From: Candidatus Omnitrophota bacterium | Lineage (GTDB): Bacteria; Omnitrophota; Gorgyraeia; Duberdicusellales; 4484-171 | DNA: 42,010 nucleotides | Assembly: GCA_021735105.1 (NCBI GenBank) | Contig: JAIPHS010000003.1 | Location: 1 to 42,010, forward strand | Direction of reading: 5' to 3' | Shown: positions 1-7,275 of the stretch, piece after piece | How positions within the stretch are numbered: the first letter of the stretch is position 1 | Layout of the letters: the number at the start of each line of letters is the position of its first letter | The notes under the pieces: model-generated | Told to the model about the DNA's origin: nothing | Databases searched by the model: none | Seen by the model: the letters and a program-made list of their open reading frames with translations, nothing else | Position numbers and translations under genes: made by a program

Positions 1-1115
1 AAATTATTTGGTGTGGGTTTAGCTGGGCGAATTTAGGATATTCTCAATTTAACCATCCTTATTTAATTCAAATTGCTGATATCGGAGGTACAAAATTAAT
101 CAGTTTTACTATAGTTTTGGTTAATTTTTTAATTTGGGAAATAATAACTCTTCATAAAAGTAAAAATGCTAAACAAAAAAGAGCTTATAAAGAAATTCTA
201 AAAAGGTTATTTTTTCTTTTATTTATATTTGCAGTAATAATAACTTATTCATCTTTTCGGCTTAAAGAAAAAGAATCAAGAAAAAAAATAGGTGTTTCAT
301 TAATCCAGCCAAATATTTTAGATAAGCAGCTTCTTAGGCTAAAGGGTAAGGAAGCAATCTTAAAAAGTTTCTCTATTTTAATAGAAAGGACTCCGGAAGA
401 TAATCTTATTATACTTCCTGAAGCAGCTTGGCCTTATCTTTCAGATAAAGGGGATAGTAAGTTAATTGCTAACTTTGTCAAAGAGAACAAAAGGAATATT
501 CTTATTGGAGCAATTACTAGAGAAGGCGCCGCTTACTATAATTCTGCTTTATTTTTCAATAAAAGCGGCAATTTGGTTGAAACCTATAATAAAATTAAAC
601 TAGTTCCTTTTGGTGAGTACGTTCCTTTACGGAAATACCTAAAGTTTATTGAAGTTTTAAATAGTATCGGTGATATTACCCCCGGGGAAGAAAGAAAAAG
701 CTTCTCTTTTCAAGGTAAAACCTTTGCCGCTCTTATTTGTTTTGAAGATATCTTTCCTTACTATGTAGCTGAGGTAGCAAAGAATAAAGATTTTTTATTA
801 AATATTACCGATGATAGTTGGTTTTATGGGCAGCCGGAAGCAGGGCAGCATTTATCAATTATGGTTTTGCGGGCTATAGAAAATAGAATACCCATAGTAA
901 GAGCTGCAAATAGTGGAATTAGCGGATGGGTTTCCCCAGAAGGTTATGTAACTAAATTGAAAAAAGATAAAGATAATTTGTTTGTTAAGGCTCAAGCAAA
1001 TTTTCAAGTTCCGGTTGATAGAAAAAGAAGTTTTTATAATAAAAGAAAAGGATGGTTTGTGATTTTATCTTTTATCTTTTTAACAGTTATATTTTTTAAG
1101 AAGAAAGTTGATTAA
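1..1115 (+). CDS. lnt: Apolipoprotein N-acyltransferase, 5'-truncated by window
   Basis: Lnt transfers an acyl chain from phospholipid to the N-terminal Cys of lipoproteins at the outer face of the inner membrane. The ORF track starts at an internal TTG, but the frame is open to the first base. The extra residues (LGYSQFNHPYLIQIADIGG) match the periplasmic loop before the last transmembrane helices of Lnt, so the gene is cut by the window edge and does not start at 117. The nitrilase-type catalytic triad is visible: Glu in ILPEAAWP, Lys in KLVPFGEYVP and Cys in ALICFEDIFP. A final hydrophobic helix (WFVILSFIFLTVIFF) ends the protein. Supports a diderm with triacylated lipoproteins, consistent with the lipobox gene at 37309. 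Confidence 0.93.
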   Translation, partial: IIWCGFSWANLGYSQFNHPYLIQIADIGGTKLISFTIVLVNFLIWEIITLHKSKNAKQKRAYKEILKRLFFLLFIFAVIITYSSFRLKEKESRKKIGVSLIQPNILDKQLLRLKGKEAILKSFSILIERTPEDNLIILPEAAWPYLSDKGDSKLIANFVKENKRNILIGAITREGAAYYNSALFFNKSGNLVETYNKIKLVPFGEYVPLRKYLKFIEVLNSIGDITPGEERKSFSFQGKTFAALICFEDIFPYYVAEVAKNKDFLLNITDDSWFYGQPEAGQHLSIMVLRAIENRIPIVRAANSGISGWVSPEGYVTKLKKDKDNLFVKAQANFQVPVDRKRSFYNKRKGWFVILSFIFLTVIFFKKKVD

Positions 1116-1135
1116 ACCAAAAGCTTTGTTATAAT
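1108..1135 (+). promoter_or_regulatory. Promoter of the LpxL-like gene, nearly leaderless
   Basis: A -35 TTGATT (1108-1113) and a perfect -10 TATAAT (1130-1135) are separated by 16 bp. The predicted transcription start near 1142 is about 3 nt before ATG 1145. No Shine-Dalgarno sequence lies before that ATG. The -35 overlaps the lnt stop codon. Confidence 0.55.
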
Positions 1136-1144
1136 TTGTTTCCT

Positions 1145-2086
1145 ATGGATAAAAAAGAAAAAAAGAAATTATTAAGAAGAAAAGTTGGCCTCTGTTTTAT
1201 CAAAAGTTTTACCTTTTTGTCCGGAGTGGTACCTATTGGGGTAAATCTTTTTTTGGGTAAAATTTTAGGATCCTTAGCTTATTTAGTTTTGCCCCGGCAT
1301 CGAAAAATTGCCTTAGACAGCCTTTCGATAGCTTTTCCCAGCTATTCTTTAAGTAAGAGAAAAAAAATTGCTAAGCAATTTTTCGTTTTTATTGCAGAGG
1401 GCGGTTTTGAACTTATCTATTACCTTAATAATATCAAAAAAATACATCAACCGGTTAAGATTGAAGGCAAAGATAATTTAGATCAAGCTTTGGCCAAAGG
1501 CAGGGGTGTAATTTTAGTTACGGCTCACTATGGAAACTTTCCTTTGATGAGCCTGCGTCTTGCAGCAGAAGGATATCCGGTAAACCTGGTGACCAGGCCG
1601 ATGCGGGATAAATACGCAGAGGCCCATTTTCATAAATTAAGAACAGATGCCGGGGTGAAAAATATCTCTGTTTATCCGCGCCGAGCCTGTGTATCGGGAA
1701 TAATTAATGCTTTGGCTAGAAATGAAATAGTGATAATTTTAATGGATCAAAATTTTGGCACCGGTGGAGTTTGGGTAAAGTTTTTTAACAAATTAGCGGC
1801 AACTCCAATTGGGCCGATAATTTTATCTTTACGTACTAAAGCGGCTTTGGTCCCTTCCTATATATATAGGAAGGGAGAAAAAAGACATGGCCTTAAGATA
1901 TTTCCGGAAGAAGATTTAATTTCAGGAAAAGATAAAAATGAAACAATTCTGCTTAATGCAGCTAATTTTACAAAAATTATAGAAAAGTGGATTGAAAAAA
2001 GGCCGGGGCATTGGAGTTGGGTTCACCGGCGCTGGAAATCACGCCCGCCAAAAAATGTAGATGAAAATAAGGTATTTGATAGATAA
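1145..2086 (+). CDS. LpxL/HtrB-family lysophospholipid (lipid A-type) acyltransferase
   Basis: Family PF03279 member, likely adding a secondary acyl chain to lipid A or a related lipid at the inner membrane. About 313 aa, the usual family length. An N-terminal hydrophobic segment (VVPIGVNLFLGKILGSLAYLV) is followed by the acyltransferase core with TAHYGNFPLM near residue 130, NLVTRPM, and IILMDQNFGTGGVWVKFF. The C-terminus RPGHWSWVHRRWKSRP is the family hallmark. The catalytic box is normally H-x4-D/E, but here the position after HYGNF is Pro, so the acid is missing in the usual register. ATG 1145 is preferred to the tracked TTG 1136 because the promoter places +1 just before it. Directly after lnt, so both act in envelope lipid modification. 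The exact acceptor is not determinable. Confidence 0.85.
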   Translation: MDKKEKKKLLRRKVGLCFIKSFTFLSGVVPIGVNLFLGKILGSLAYLVLPRHRKIALDSLSIAFPSYSLSKRKKIAKQFFVFIAEGGFELIYYLNNIKKIHQPVKIEGKDNLDQALAKGRGVILVTAHYGNFPLMSLRLAAEGYPVNLVTRPMRDKYAEAHFHKLRTDAGVKNISVYPRRACVSGIINALARNEIVIILMDQNFGTGGVWVKFFNKLAATPIGPIILSLRTKAALVPSYIYRKGEKRHGLKIFPEEDLISGKDKNETILLNAANFTKIIEKWIEKRPGHWSWVHRRWKSRPPKNVDENKVFDR

Positions 2087-2104
2087 TATTCAGTCAAATA
2101 GCTA

Positions 2105-2132
2105 TTGTAAACGTTATTTTTTTTGATAAAAT
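2105..2132 (+). promoter_or_regulatory. Promoter of the outer-membrane protein gene, leaderless
   Basis: TTGTAA (2105-2110), a 16-bp spacer and extended -10 TGA-TAAAAT (2124-2132). Predicted +1 is near 2139, at the ATG of 2140. This argues against the tracked ATG at 2131, which lies inside the -10. Confidence 0.5.
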
Positions 2133-2139
2133 GATATCA

Positions 2140-4794
2140 ATGAAGAGATTTTTATCTTTTTTAATTATCTTTTTTTGCCTGCCTTCAGTTTTTGCTCTTT
2201 CCGGAGATGCTTATCTGGTTGAAACTGGAGAAAAATGCATTAATCAAGGGTGGTTCCAGCAAGCAAAAGTTGAGTTTGAAAAAGCCCTTCAAATTAATCC
2301 TGACAACAGTAAAGCTAAAGAATATTTAAATCAATTGCGTAAACAAGAAGTTGAAAAAGCTTTGGATAGATATTCAAAAGCAAAACCAGCATCTAAAAGA
2401 AAGACTAGCCAAAAAGTAGTAAAAGGCACAAAGCCGCCCTCTCCTCAAGAACCTATCGTTGAACAACCGGAAGAAAAAGAGTCTAAATTTTCTTTAAAAG
2501 GTGATTATCAATTAAGTTTTGGCGTTGAATCAGGTGAAACTATCTGGAAAAGAGCCAATGCTGATTTAAATGAGGAGAATTGGCGCATTCTTGATAGCAC
2601 TGCTTATAACCGGCGGGAAAACACTTTTGATCCGGCAATTTTTAGTCGTTTGTCATTCCAGCTAGACTATCCCCAAGACCAAGGTTGGGGTTTTCACAGT
2701 AACTTTGATATTAGCCCCTGGAGTTTTATCGGGAAGAGTAATAAAGTTACTATTGATGGTGCAGGAGGGGATAGTGCAGATATCCAATACTTATATTGGT
2801 CCAATAATCGTTATACTGTAAACCAGTCAGTAAATACTAACCTCAATGCAGATTCTTTTAATTTACCGGAGTTAAAAGTAGTTGATGGCAAAACTTCTCA
2901 GGTAAGCATTACAAGTATGAATGGCAATGTTTTTACGATTAAAGAGCAAGAAATTAATCGTGACTTTTGGCCGCTTCGAAAGTTAGAATTTAGCTATAAA
3001 GGCGATCCGCTTAGCTTAAAAATATTTCCGGCTGCCTTAGAAAATGCTGACTATATCTCAGATGACCCGCTTAAAATTACCGGAAACAGAACCTATTGGG
3101 AAGAGTCAGAGTGGATTGTGAATTGGAAACCGGGTAATCTTAATTCCGGGGCAGCTCCGGTAGGGTATTATAAGGGTAAATTTGATGATGCTTTAGCCTA
3201 TTTTACTCGTGATTCTTACGGGACTCGCCTTACTGCTTTGCGCGGTTTTGCATTAAACTACGATTTAGAAGGTATAAATATTGATTTTACCGCAGCTTCT
3301 CCTAAAGAGCTCTGGCAGGATTATGATAGTTTCAACACTTGGTCTTCTGCTTTACGGGCAAAATATTTAAATTTAGACAATATCGTTTTAGGTTTTACCT
3401 ACGGCGGAAAGTTTGGTTACAATAAGAGGTCTTTAGATGTTTTCAATAATGTATTTGGCCTCGATGCAAATATCGGCTTAGGAGATAATACAGAACTTTT
3501 ATTGGAAGGGCTTACCTCTTATACTGAAACTGATAGAACCTCAGACTATGAAACTGAAAAACGGGGCAACGCTTTTCATCTTAGTTTAGTTAACTCTTCC
3601 GGCGGAGTTTTTGGTAAAGATTATTTTGGGGTTAATCCTAAAGGGGATGAATCTTTTTATAAGCTGAGGTTATCTTTAACTCATATGGATCAAGGCTTTG
3701 AAAGCGCTTTAGCCAGTTACCGCCAAACCAGAGATGATGAGTATTGGTCAAGGCATATCACCTTCCGTAAGCCTTTTGAATCTTACCGTATGGGAGGCCT
3801 CTATGGGCCGTCCTTGAGGTGGGATGATATCAAGCCCTTTCGGATTGGAGATGGGATTGATTATGGCAGAGATGTAATTAGTTTAAGAGTTGAGTGGGAA
3901 AATCTTTTTGATAATCGGTTAGATGCTTTATTTGATGTTCGCAATGTCCATGATACCGACGGAAAGTTTCTTGAGAATATTGCCAGGTTAGAAGGTCAAT
4001 TTAGGCTAACCGATAAACTCACTACAAAGTTTTTAGGTATCTATCAAAAGATGCCTAAAACTGTTGCCGGTATTGATCCTTTTATTTTTGACCCTCAAAC
4101 TGATGATTACTATAATAATGATGAGATAGAAGATGGCAAAGACCCCTCTTTAAAGACGGTTGGTTTAGGTGCTAATTATAATTTTTTTAAGTGGCTGAAT
4201 TTAAATTTTAGCTGGGAACATTCTAATGACGTAACTTTAGCTTATGATAATTTTCCCCGTAGTATTTTAAATAGTGTAGATTGGTGGGCTACTACTGCTG
4301 AAGATAATAAAACTTTTTATCAAGAGGTTCATCAAGTTTACAACAACCAATATTTTCCACTACCGCCTTATCCCTATTTTGATATCTTTAAAGTGGGCAT
4401 AGGCTTTAGGCCTACTGACAAGATTAATTTATACCTTGACTATACCCGTAATGAATATTATTGGGCTCAAATTATCGATGAAAATATGAATCATGTTGGG
4501 CTTTCAGCTAGCTATCTTCCTACTGATAAAATTGGTTTTTACCTAAGATATGTATATTCTAAAGTCAATGATTTATCTGAACTAAACGATGATACACGTG
4601 TAGTTAAACGCACACACCATACGGTATTTTCAGAAGTAAGGTTTAGGTTAGAAGAGTCAAGTGAATTGATTGCTCAATACGGTGTTGGCAATACTGGAGG
4701 AATTTTAGAATCAACCTATACTCCTTTTGGAGGAGGAGTACCAACCTTAGACACCCAACATATTTTTAGGGTTTATTACCGGAAAAAGTTTTAA
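2140..4794 (+). CDS. TPR-containing outer-membrane beta-barrel protein, unnamed family
   Basis: About 884 aa. The start at 2140 gives a clean signal peptide (MKRFLSFLIIFFCLPSVFA). Residues about 25-70 form one TPR-like repeat (ECINQ..WFQQAKVEFEKALQINPDNSKAKEYL pattern). A Lys/Pro/Glu-rich linker (residues 80-115) follows. The rest is rich in alternating polar/aromatic strands (for example LSFQLDYPQDQGWGFHSNFD and LNLYLDYTRNEYYW-like stretches) and ends in VYYRKKF. A terminal Phe is the usual BAM recognition signal. I infer an outer-membrane barrel with a periplasmic TPR. I do not recognise a named family; cargo or ligand is unknown. Its neighbours, the lpxL-like gene and an anchored coiled-coil protein, are also envelope components. 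Confidence 0.75.
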   Translation: MKRFLSFLIIFFCLPSVFALSGDAYLVETGEKCINQGWFQQAKVEFEKALQINPDNSKAKEYLNQLRKQEVEKALDRYSKAKPASKRKTSQKVVKGTKPPSPQEPIVEQPEEKESKFSLKGDYQLSFGVESGETIWKRANADLNEENWRILDSTAYNRRENTFDPAIFSRLSFQLDYPQDQGWGFHSNFDISPWSFIGKSNKVTIDGAGGDSADIQYLYWSNNRYTVNQSVNTNLNADSFNLPELKVVDGKTSQVSITSMNGNVFTIKEQEINRDFWPLRKLEFSYKGDPLSLKIFPAALENADYISDDPLKITGNRTYWEESEWIVNWKPGNLNSGAAPVGYYKGKFDDALAYFTRDSYGTRLTALRGFALNYDLEGINIDFTAASPKELWQDYDSFNTWSSALRAKYLNLDNIVLGFTYGGKFGYNKRSLDVFNNVFGLDANIGLGDNTELLLEGLTSYTETDRTSDYETEKRGNAFHLSLVNSSGGVFGKDYFGVNPKGDESFYKLRLSLTHMDQGFESALASYRQTRDDEYWSRHITFRKPFESYRMGGLYGPSLRWDDIKPFRIGDGIDYGRDVISLRVEWENLFDNRLDALFDVRNVHDTDGKFLENIARLEGQFRLTDKLTTKFLGIYQKMPKTVAGIDPFIFDPQTDDYYNNDEIEDGKDPSLKTVGLGANYNFFKWLNLNFSWEHSNDVTLAYDNFPRSILNSVDWWATTAEDNKTFYQEVHQVYNNQYFPLPPYPYFDIFKVGIGFRPTDKINLYLDYTRNEYYWAQIIDENMNHVGLSASYLPTDKIGFYLRYVYSKVNDLSELNDDTRVVKRTHHTVFSEVRFRLEESSELIAQYGVGNTGGILESTYTPFGGGVPTLDTQHIFRVYYRKKF

Positions 4795-4822
4795 TATCTT
4801 ATAACTTATTGTAACAAACTTC

Positions 4823-4851
4823 TTTACACTAATTATCAGTAATGATATAAT
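4823..4851 (+). promoter_or_regulatory. Strong promoter of the coiled-coil gene
   Basis: TTTACA (4823-4828), a 17-bp spacer and TATAAT (4846-4851) with an extended TGA in front. A purine-rich Shine-Dalgarno (GGGGAGGG, about 4877-4884) sits 5 nt before ATG 4890. Confidence 0.65.
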
Positions 4852-4889
4852 TAAAAAAATAAAGAGAATATAAAAAAGGGGAGGGATTA

Positions 4890-6047
4890 ATGGATAAAAC
4901 AAAAGTTGTTTCTGTAATTTTATTAGTTATCATTTTAGGAGTGGGGTTTGTAGCCTATAATTTTTATGCGCAAAATACGCAATTACAAACAAACAATCAA
5001 GAATTAAAAAATATTAATAACTCTTTAGAGCAGGAAAAAAATAATTTAGAACAAAGATACCAAAAAGAAACTCGAAAAAATAGAGAATTAAACCAAAGGA
5101 TTAGTAGTATAAACCAGCAACTTTCCCAAATAGAAAAAGAAAGAAATGAATTAAAAGGTAAATATCAAGAAGCTGTCCGCCAAAGAGATCAATTAGCAAA
5201 AAAACTTAAAGAAAGGCCGCAAAGTGTTCGTGTGAAAGAAGCCAGTGCCGGTCCAGATAAAAGTGATGGCTATTGGGCGGATTTTATTCAGGAGAAGGCA
5301 GAGTTGGAAGCCCAAGTTGATAGGCTTAAAGATGAAATACTTGATGCTAGAAGTCAAGTTGCTCAATTTAAGAATAAGAATGAAGAGCTAAACCTGGATG
5401 TAAGTGAGGTTAAAAAAGAAAAAGAAAGATTGGAGCAGGAAATTAATACTAAACAAAGAGCTTTGAGAGTTATGAGTATGGATTTGGTAGCTGAGCGCCG
5501 GCAGAGAGGAGGAGCAGTTGATGAAGTTAAAAAGCTCAGGGATGAAACCATCAGCTTAAAAAGAAAGTTAATAATAGCTAACCGGCAAAAAGGTAAGCTT
5601 CAGGATAAGCTTAAAGAAACTTTAGATAAAAAAAATACATTAGAAGAAAAAATGGCCGATGCTGAAAGTGTTCTGCAAGAAAAATCTTTGGCCTTTAAAG
5701 AATTACAAACTGATTTAAGCCAAGCCATGGAAGAAGGCCGAAAGGTAACAGCCGGTGATTCTGGTTCGGTGGAGTTACCGCCTATTGTAGTGAAACCGGA
5801 AACTTCAACTCCAATGGATGTAAGAGGAAAGATTATTGCAGTTAACTCTGAAGAGCAGTTTGTAGTTTTTGATCTTGGTGAAGCTTCCGGAATAAGTCCA
5901 GGTGCTTTACTTAAGGTAATGAGGGGAAATCGGGAAGTTGCAACCTTAGAAGTAATTGAAACCCGAAAGAATATATCGGCAGCAGACATAAAAGATGTTT
6001 TAGGTGGCTTTGATATCCAAGAAGGTGATATCGTAATTAGTAGATAG
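4890..6047 (+). CDS. Membrane-anchored coiled-coil protein with C-terminal beta domain
   Basis: 385 aa. An N-terminal uncleaved-looking helix (VVSVILLVIILGVGFVAYNFY, residues 5-25) is followed by a very long heptad-rich coiled coil (about residues 30-285, many Q/E/K/L). The last 75 residues form a compact domain beginning MDVRGKIIAVNSEEQFVVFD and containing LGEASGISPGALLKVMRG and IQEGDIVISR. This resembles the small beta-rich C-terminal domains found at the end of envelope or flagellar-type assembly proteins; the assignment is by look only. It follows the outer-membrane barrel gene with its own promoter, and the LacI-type regulator starts 6 nt after it. A periplasm-spanning structural role is inference. 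Confidence 0.7.
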   Translation: MDKTKVVSVILLVIILGVGFVAYNFYAQNTQLQTNNQELKNINNSLEQEKNNLEQRYQKETRKNRELNQRISSINQQLSQIEKERNELKGKYQEAVRQRDQLAKKLKERPQSVRVKEASAGPDKSDGYWADFIQEKAELEAQVDRLKDEILDARSQVAQFKNKNEELNLDVSEVKKEKERLEQEINTKQRALRVMSMDLVAERRQRGGAVDEVKKLRDETISLKRKLIIANRQKGKLQDKLKETLDKKNTLEEKMADAESVLQEKSLAFKELQTDLSQAMEEGRKVTAGDSGSVELPPIVVKPETSTPMDVRGKIIAVNSEEQFVVFDLGEASGISPGALLKVMRGNREVATLEVIETRKNISAADIKDVLGGFDIQEGDIVISR

Positions 6048-6053
6048 GTTTTT

Positions 6054-7052
6054 GTGTCTTCATCCAAAGTTACTATTAAAGAAGTAGCAGCTAAAGCTGG
6101 TGTATCAATCGCCACTGTTTCACGTTATATTAATAAATCCATCCGTTTACGTGAACAAAACCGCCGTAAAATTGAAAAAGCCATAGAAGAGTTAAATTAC
6201 CATCCGTTAGTTTATGCCCGTCGGTTAGCCGGAGGAAAATTAAATACTTTTGGTTTAATTATTCCCGGTTATGAAGGTATATTTTATTCTTTTTATGCTT
6301 TAAAAATCATCAGAGAAGTAGCTGCGGCTTTGGATGAAAAAGAGATAGATATGCATCTTAATATATATCGGGATAAAGACATATTTAATTCATCTTTAGT
6401 AGACGGGGTTATTATGGCTGATGTAATTTCTAATAGAGATCAACTCTTAAGATTAAAAAAGGAAGAAGTTCCTCTGGTTGTAATAAACCGGAAAATGCCT
6501 GATCAAGATATAAGCTTTGTAGCTGTGGATAACTATAAAGGCGCTTATGAGGCAACTGAGTTTTTAATTAACCATGGGCATAAAAAAATTGTTCATTTTG
6601 CCGGTGATATCGAAGTTCAGTGTGCTCATCAAAGGGTAGATGGATTTAAAGCGGCCTTGAAAAAAAACGGGATAAAAGAAAAACCAAATTCTATTTGCCT
6701 AACAAATTTTTCTCGAGCTAAAGCCAGAGATGAACTTAATAAATTATTTTTATCTAAAAACATGCCTACTGCTATTTTTTGCTGTAGCGATGAGGTTGCA
6801 AGTGAAGTTTTAAATTTTGCTGATGAGAATTCAATCAAAGTTCCTCAAGATTTAAGTGTAATAGGTTTTGATGATAATCCCAATCTTTCCTACCAGGATC
6901 TTATGTTAACTACTGTACGTCAACCTCTAGATCAAATGGCTAGAGAAGCCGTTAAGGTATTGAGGCAAACTATTGATAAAAAAATACCTCCGCAAAGGGT
7001 GATCTTTAAGCCTAAACTTGTAATTAGAGATACTGTAGGATTCCTAAAATAG
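6054..7052 (+). CDS. LacI-family transcriptional regulator
   Basis: 332 aa, family-typical length. The N-terminal LacI helix-turn-helix is clear (VTIKEVAAKAGVSIATVSRY, residues 5-24), followed by the hinge helix region (NYHPLVYARRLAGG) and a periplasmic-binding-protein-like effector domain with VDGVIMAD, NRKMP, VAVDNYKGAYEAT, GFKAALKKNG, TAIFCCSDEVA and VIGFDDNPNLSYQDLMLTTVRQP. The start is GTG without a visible Shine-Dalgarno, 6 nt after the upstream gene, which suggests coupling. Such proteins normally respond to a sugar or nucleoside ligand, but no carbohydrate genes are nearby, so the regulon is unknown. Confidence 0.93.
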   Translation: MSSSKVTIKEVAAKAGVSIATVSRYINKSIRLREQNRRKIEKAIEELNYHPLVYARRLAGGKLNTFGLIIPGYEGIFYSFYALKIIREVAAALDEKEIDMHLNIYRDKDIFNSSLVDGVIMADVISNRDQLLRLKKEEVPLVVINRKMPDQDISFVAVDNYKGAYEATEFLINHGHKKIVHFAGDIEVQCAHQRVDGFKAALKKNGIKEKPNSICLTNFSRAKARDELNKLFLSKNMPTAIFCCSDEVASEVLNFADENSIKVPQDLSVIGFDDNPNLSYQDLMLTTVRQPLDQMAREAVKVLRQTIDKKIPPQRVIFKPKLVIRDTVGFLK

Positions 7053-7083
7053 TTAAAATCTGCTTTTTTAAAAAGAGTATATA

Positions 7084-7131
7084 TTCCTATATATTGTGTA
7101 GCTTTAGAAAAATATATACAATATTTAGTAT
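7084..7131 (+). promoter_or_regulatory. Tandem NrdR-box-like motifs upstream of nrdJ
   Basis: Two 16-bp motifs, TTCCTATATATTGTGT (7084-7099) and ATACAATATTTAGTAT (7116-7131), each match the published NrdR box consensus acaCwAtATaTwGtgt at about 13 of 16 positions. They start 32 bp apart, about three helical turns, the spacing typical of paired NrdR boxes. They lie just upstream of the -35 of the nrdJ promoter. NrdR is the ATP/dATP-sensing repressor of ribonucleotide reductase genes. AT-richness raises the chance of coincidence, but position and spacing support the call. No nrdR gene is in the window. Confidence 0.6.
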
Positions 7132-7136
7132 TTTTC

Positions 7137-7165
7137 TTGACATTGTTTTATTTCTGTGATATAAA
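7137..7165 (+). promoter_or_regulatory. Strong promoter of nrdJ
   Basis: Consensus TTGACA (7137-7142), a 17-bp spacer and TATAAA (7160-7165) with an extended TGA before it. Predicted +1 is near 7172, giving a leader of about 104 nt. The 7053-7275 gap holds, in order: the NrdR-like pair, this promoter, a 12-bp hairpin and the nrdJ Shine-Dalgarno. Confidence 0.7.
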
Positions 7166-7170
7166 GTTTT

Positions 7171-7202
7171 TACCCCGTTAGAAATAAAACTCTAACGGGG
7201 TA
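7171..7202 (+). other. Perfect 12-bp inverted repeat at the nrdJ mRNA 5' end
   Basis: TACCCCGTTAGA (7171-7182) and TCTAACGGGGTA (7191-7202) are exact reverse complements around an 8-nt loop. The repeat begins at the predicted +1. It has no T-tract, so it is not a convincing intrinsic terminator on either strand. It could be a 5' stabilising stem or an operator palindrome. Confidence 0.7.
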
Positions 7203-7275
7203 AACCATTCAGCAAGAAAAAATCTTTAGTTGCTTAACAATATTTTTAAATAAATCAAAGATAAAGGAGGCAGTC

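Noticed and set aside
5600-6115. 171-aa minus-strand ORF
   Set aside because: Antisense to the coiled-coil gene; low-complexity composition mirrors the Lys/Glu codons opposite and there is no Shine-Dalgarno or family match.
7172-7275. Possible cobalamin riboswitch before the B12-dependent nrdJ
   Set aside because: The leader is only about 100 nt, holds a single simple hairpin, and lacks a recognisable B12-box; too small for the class.
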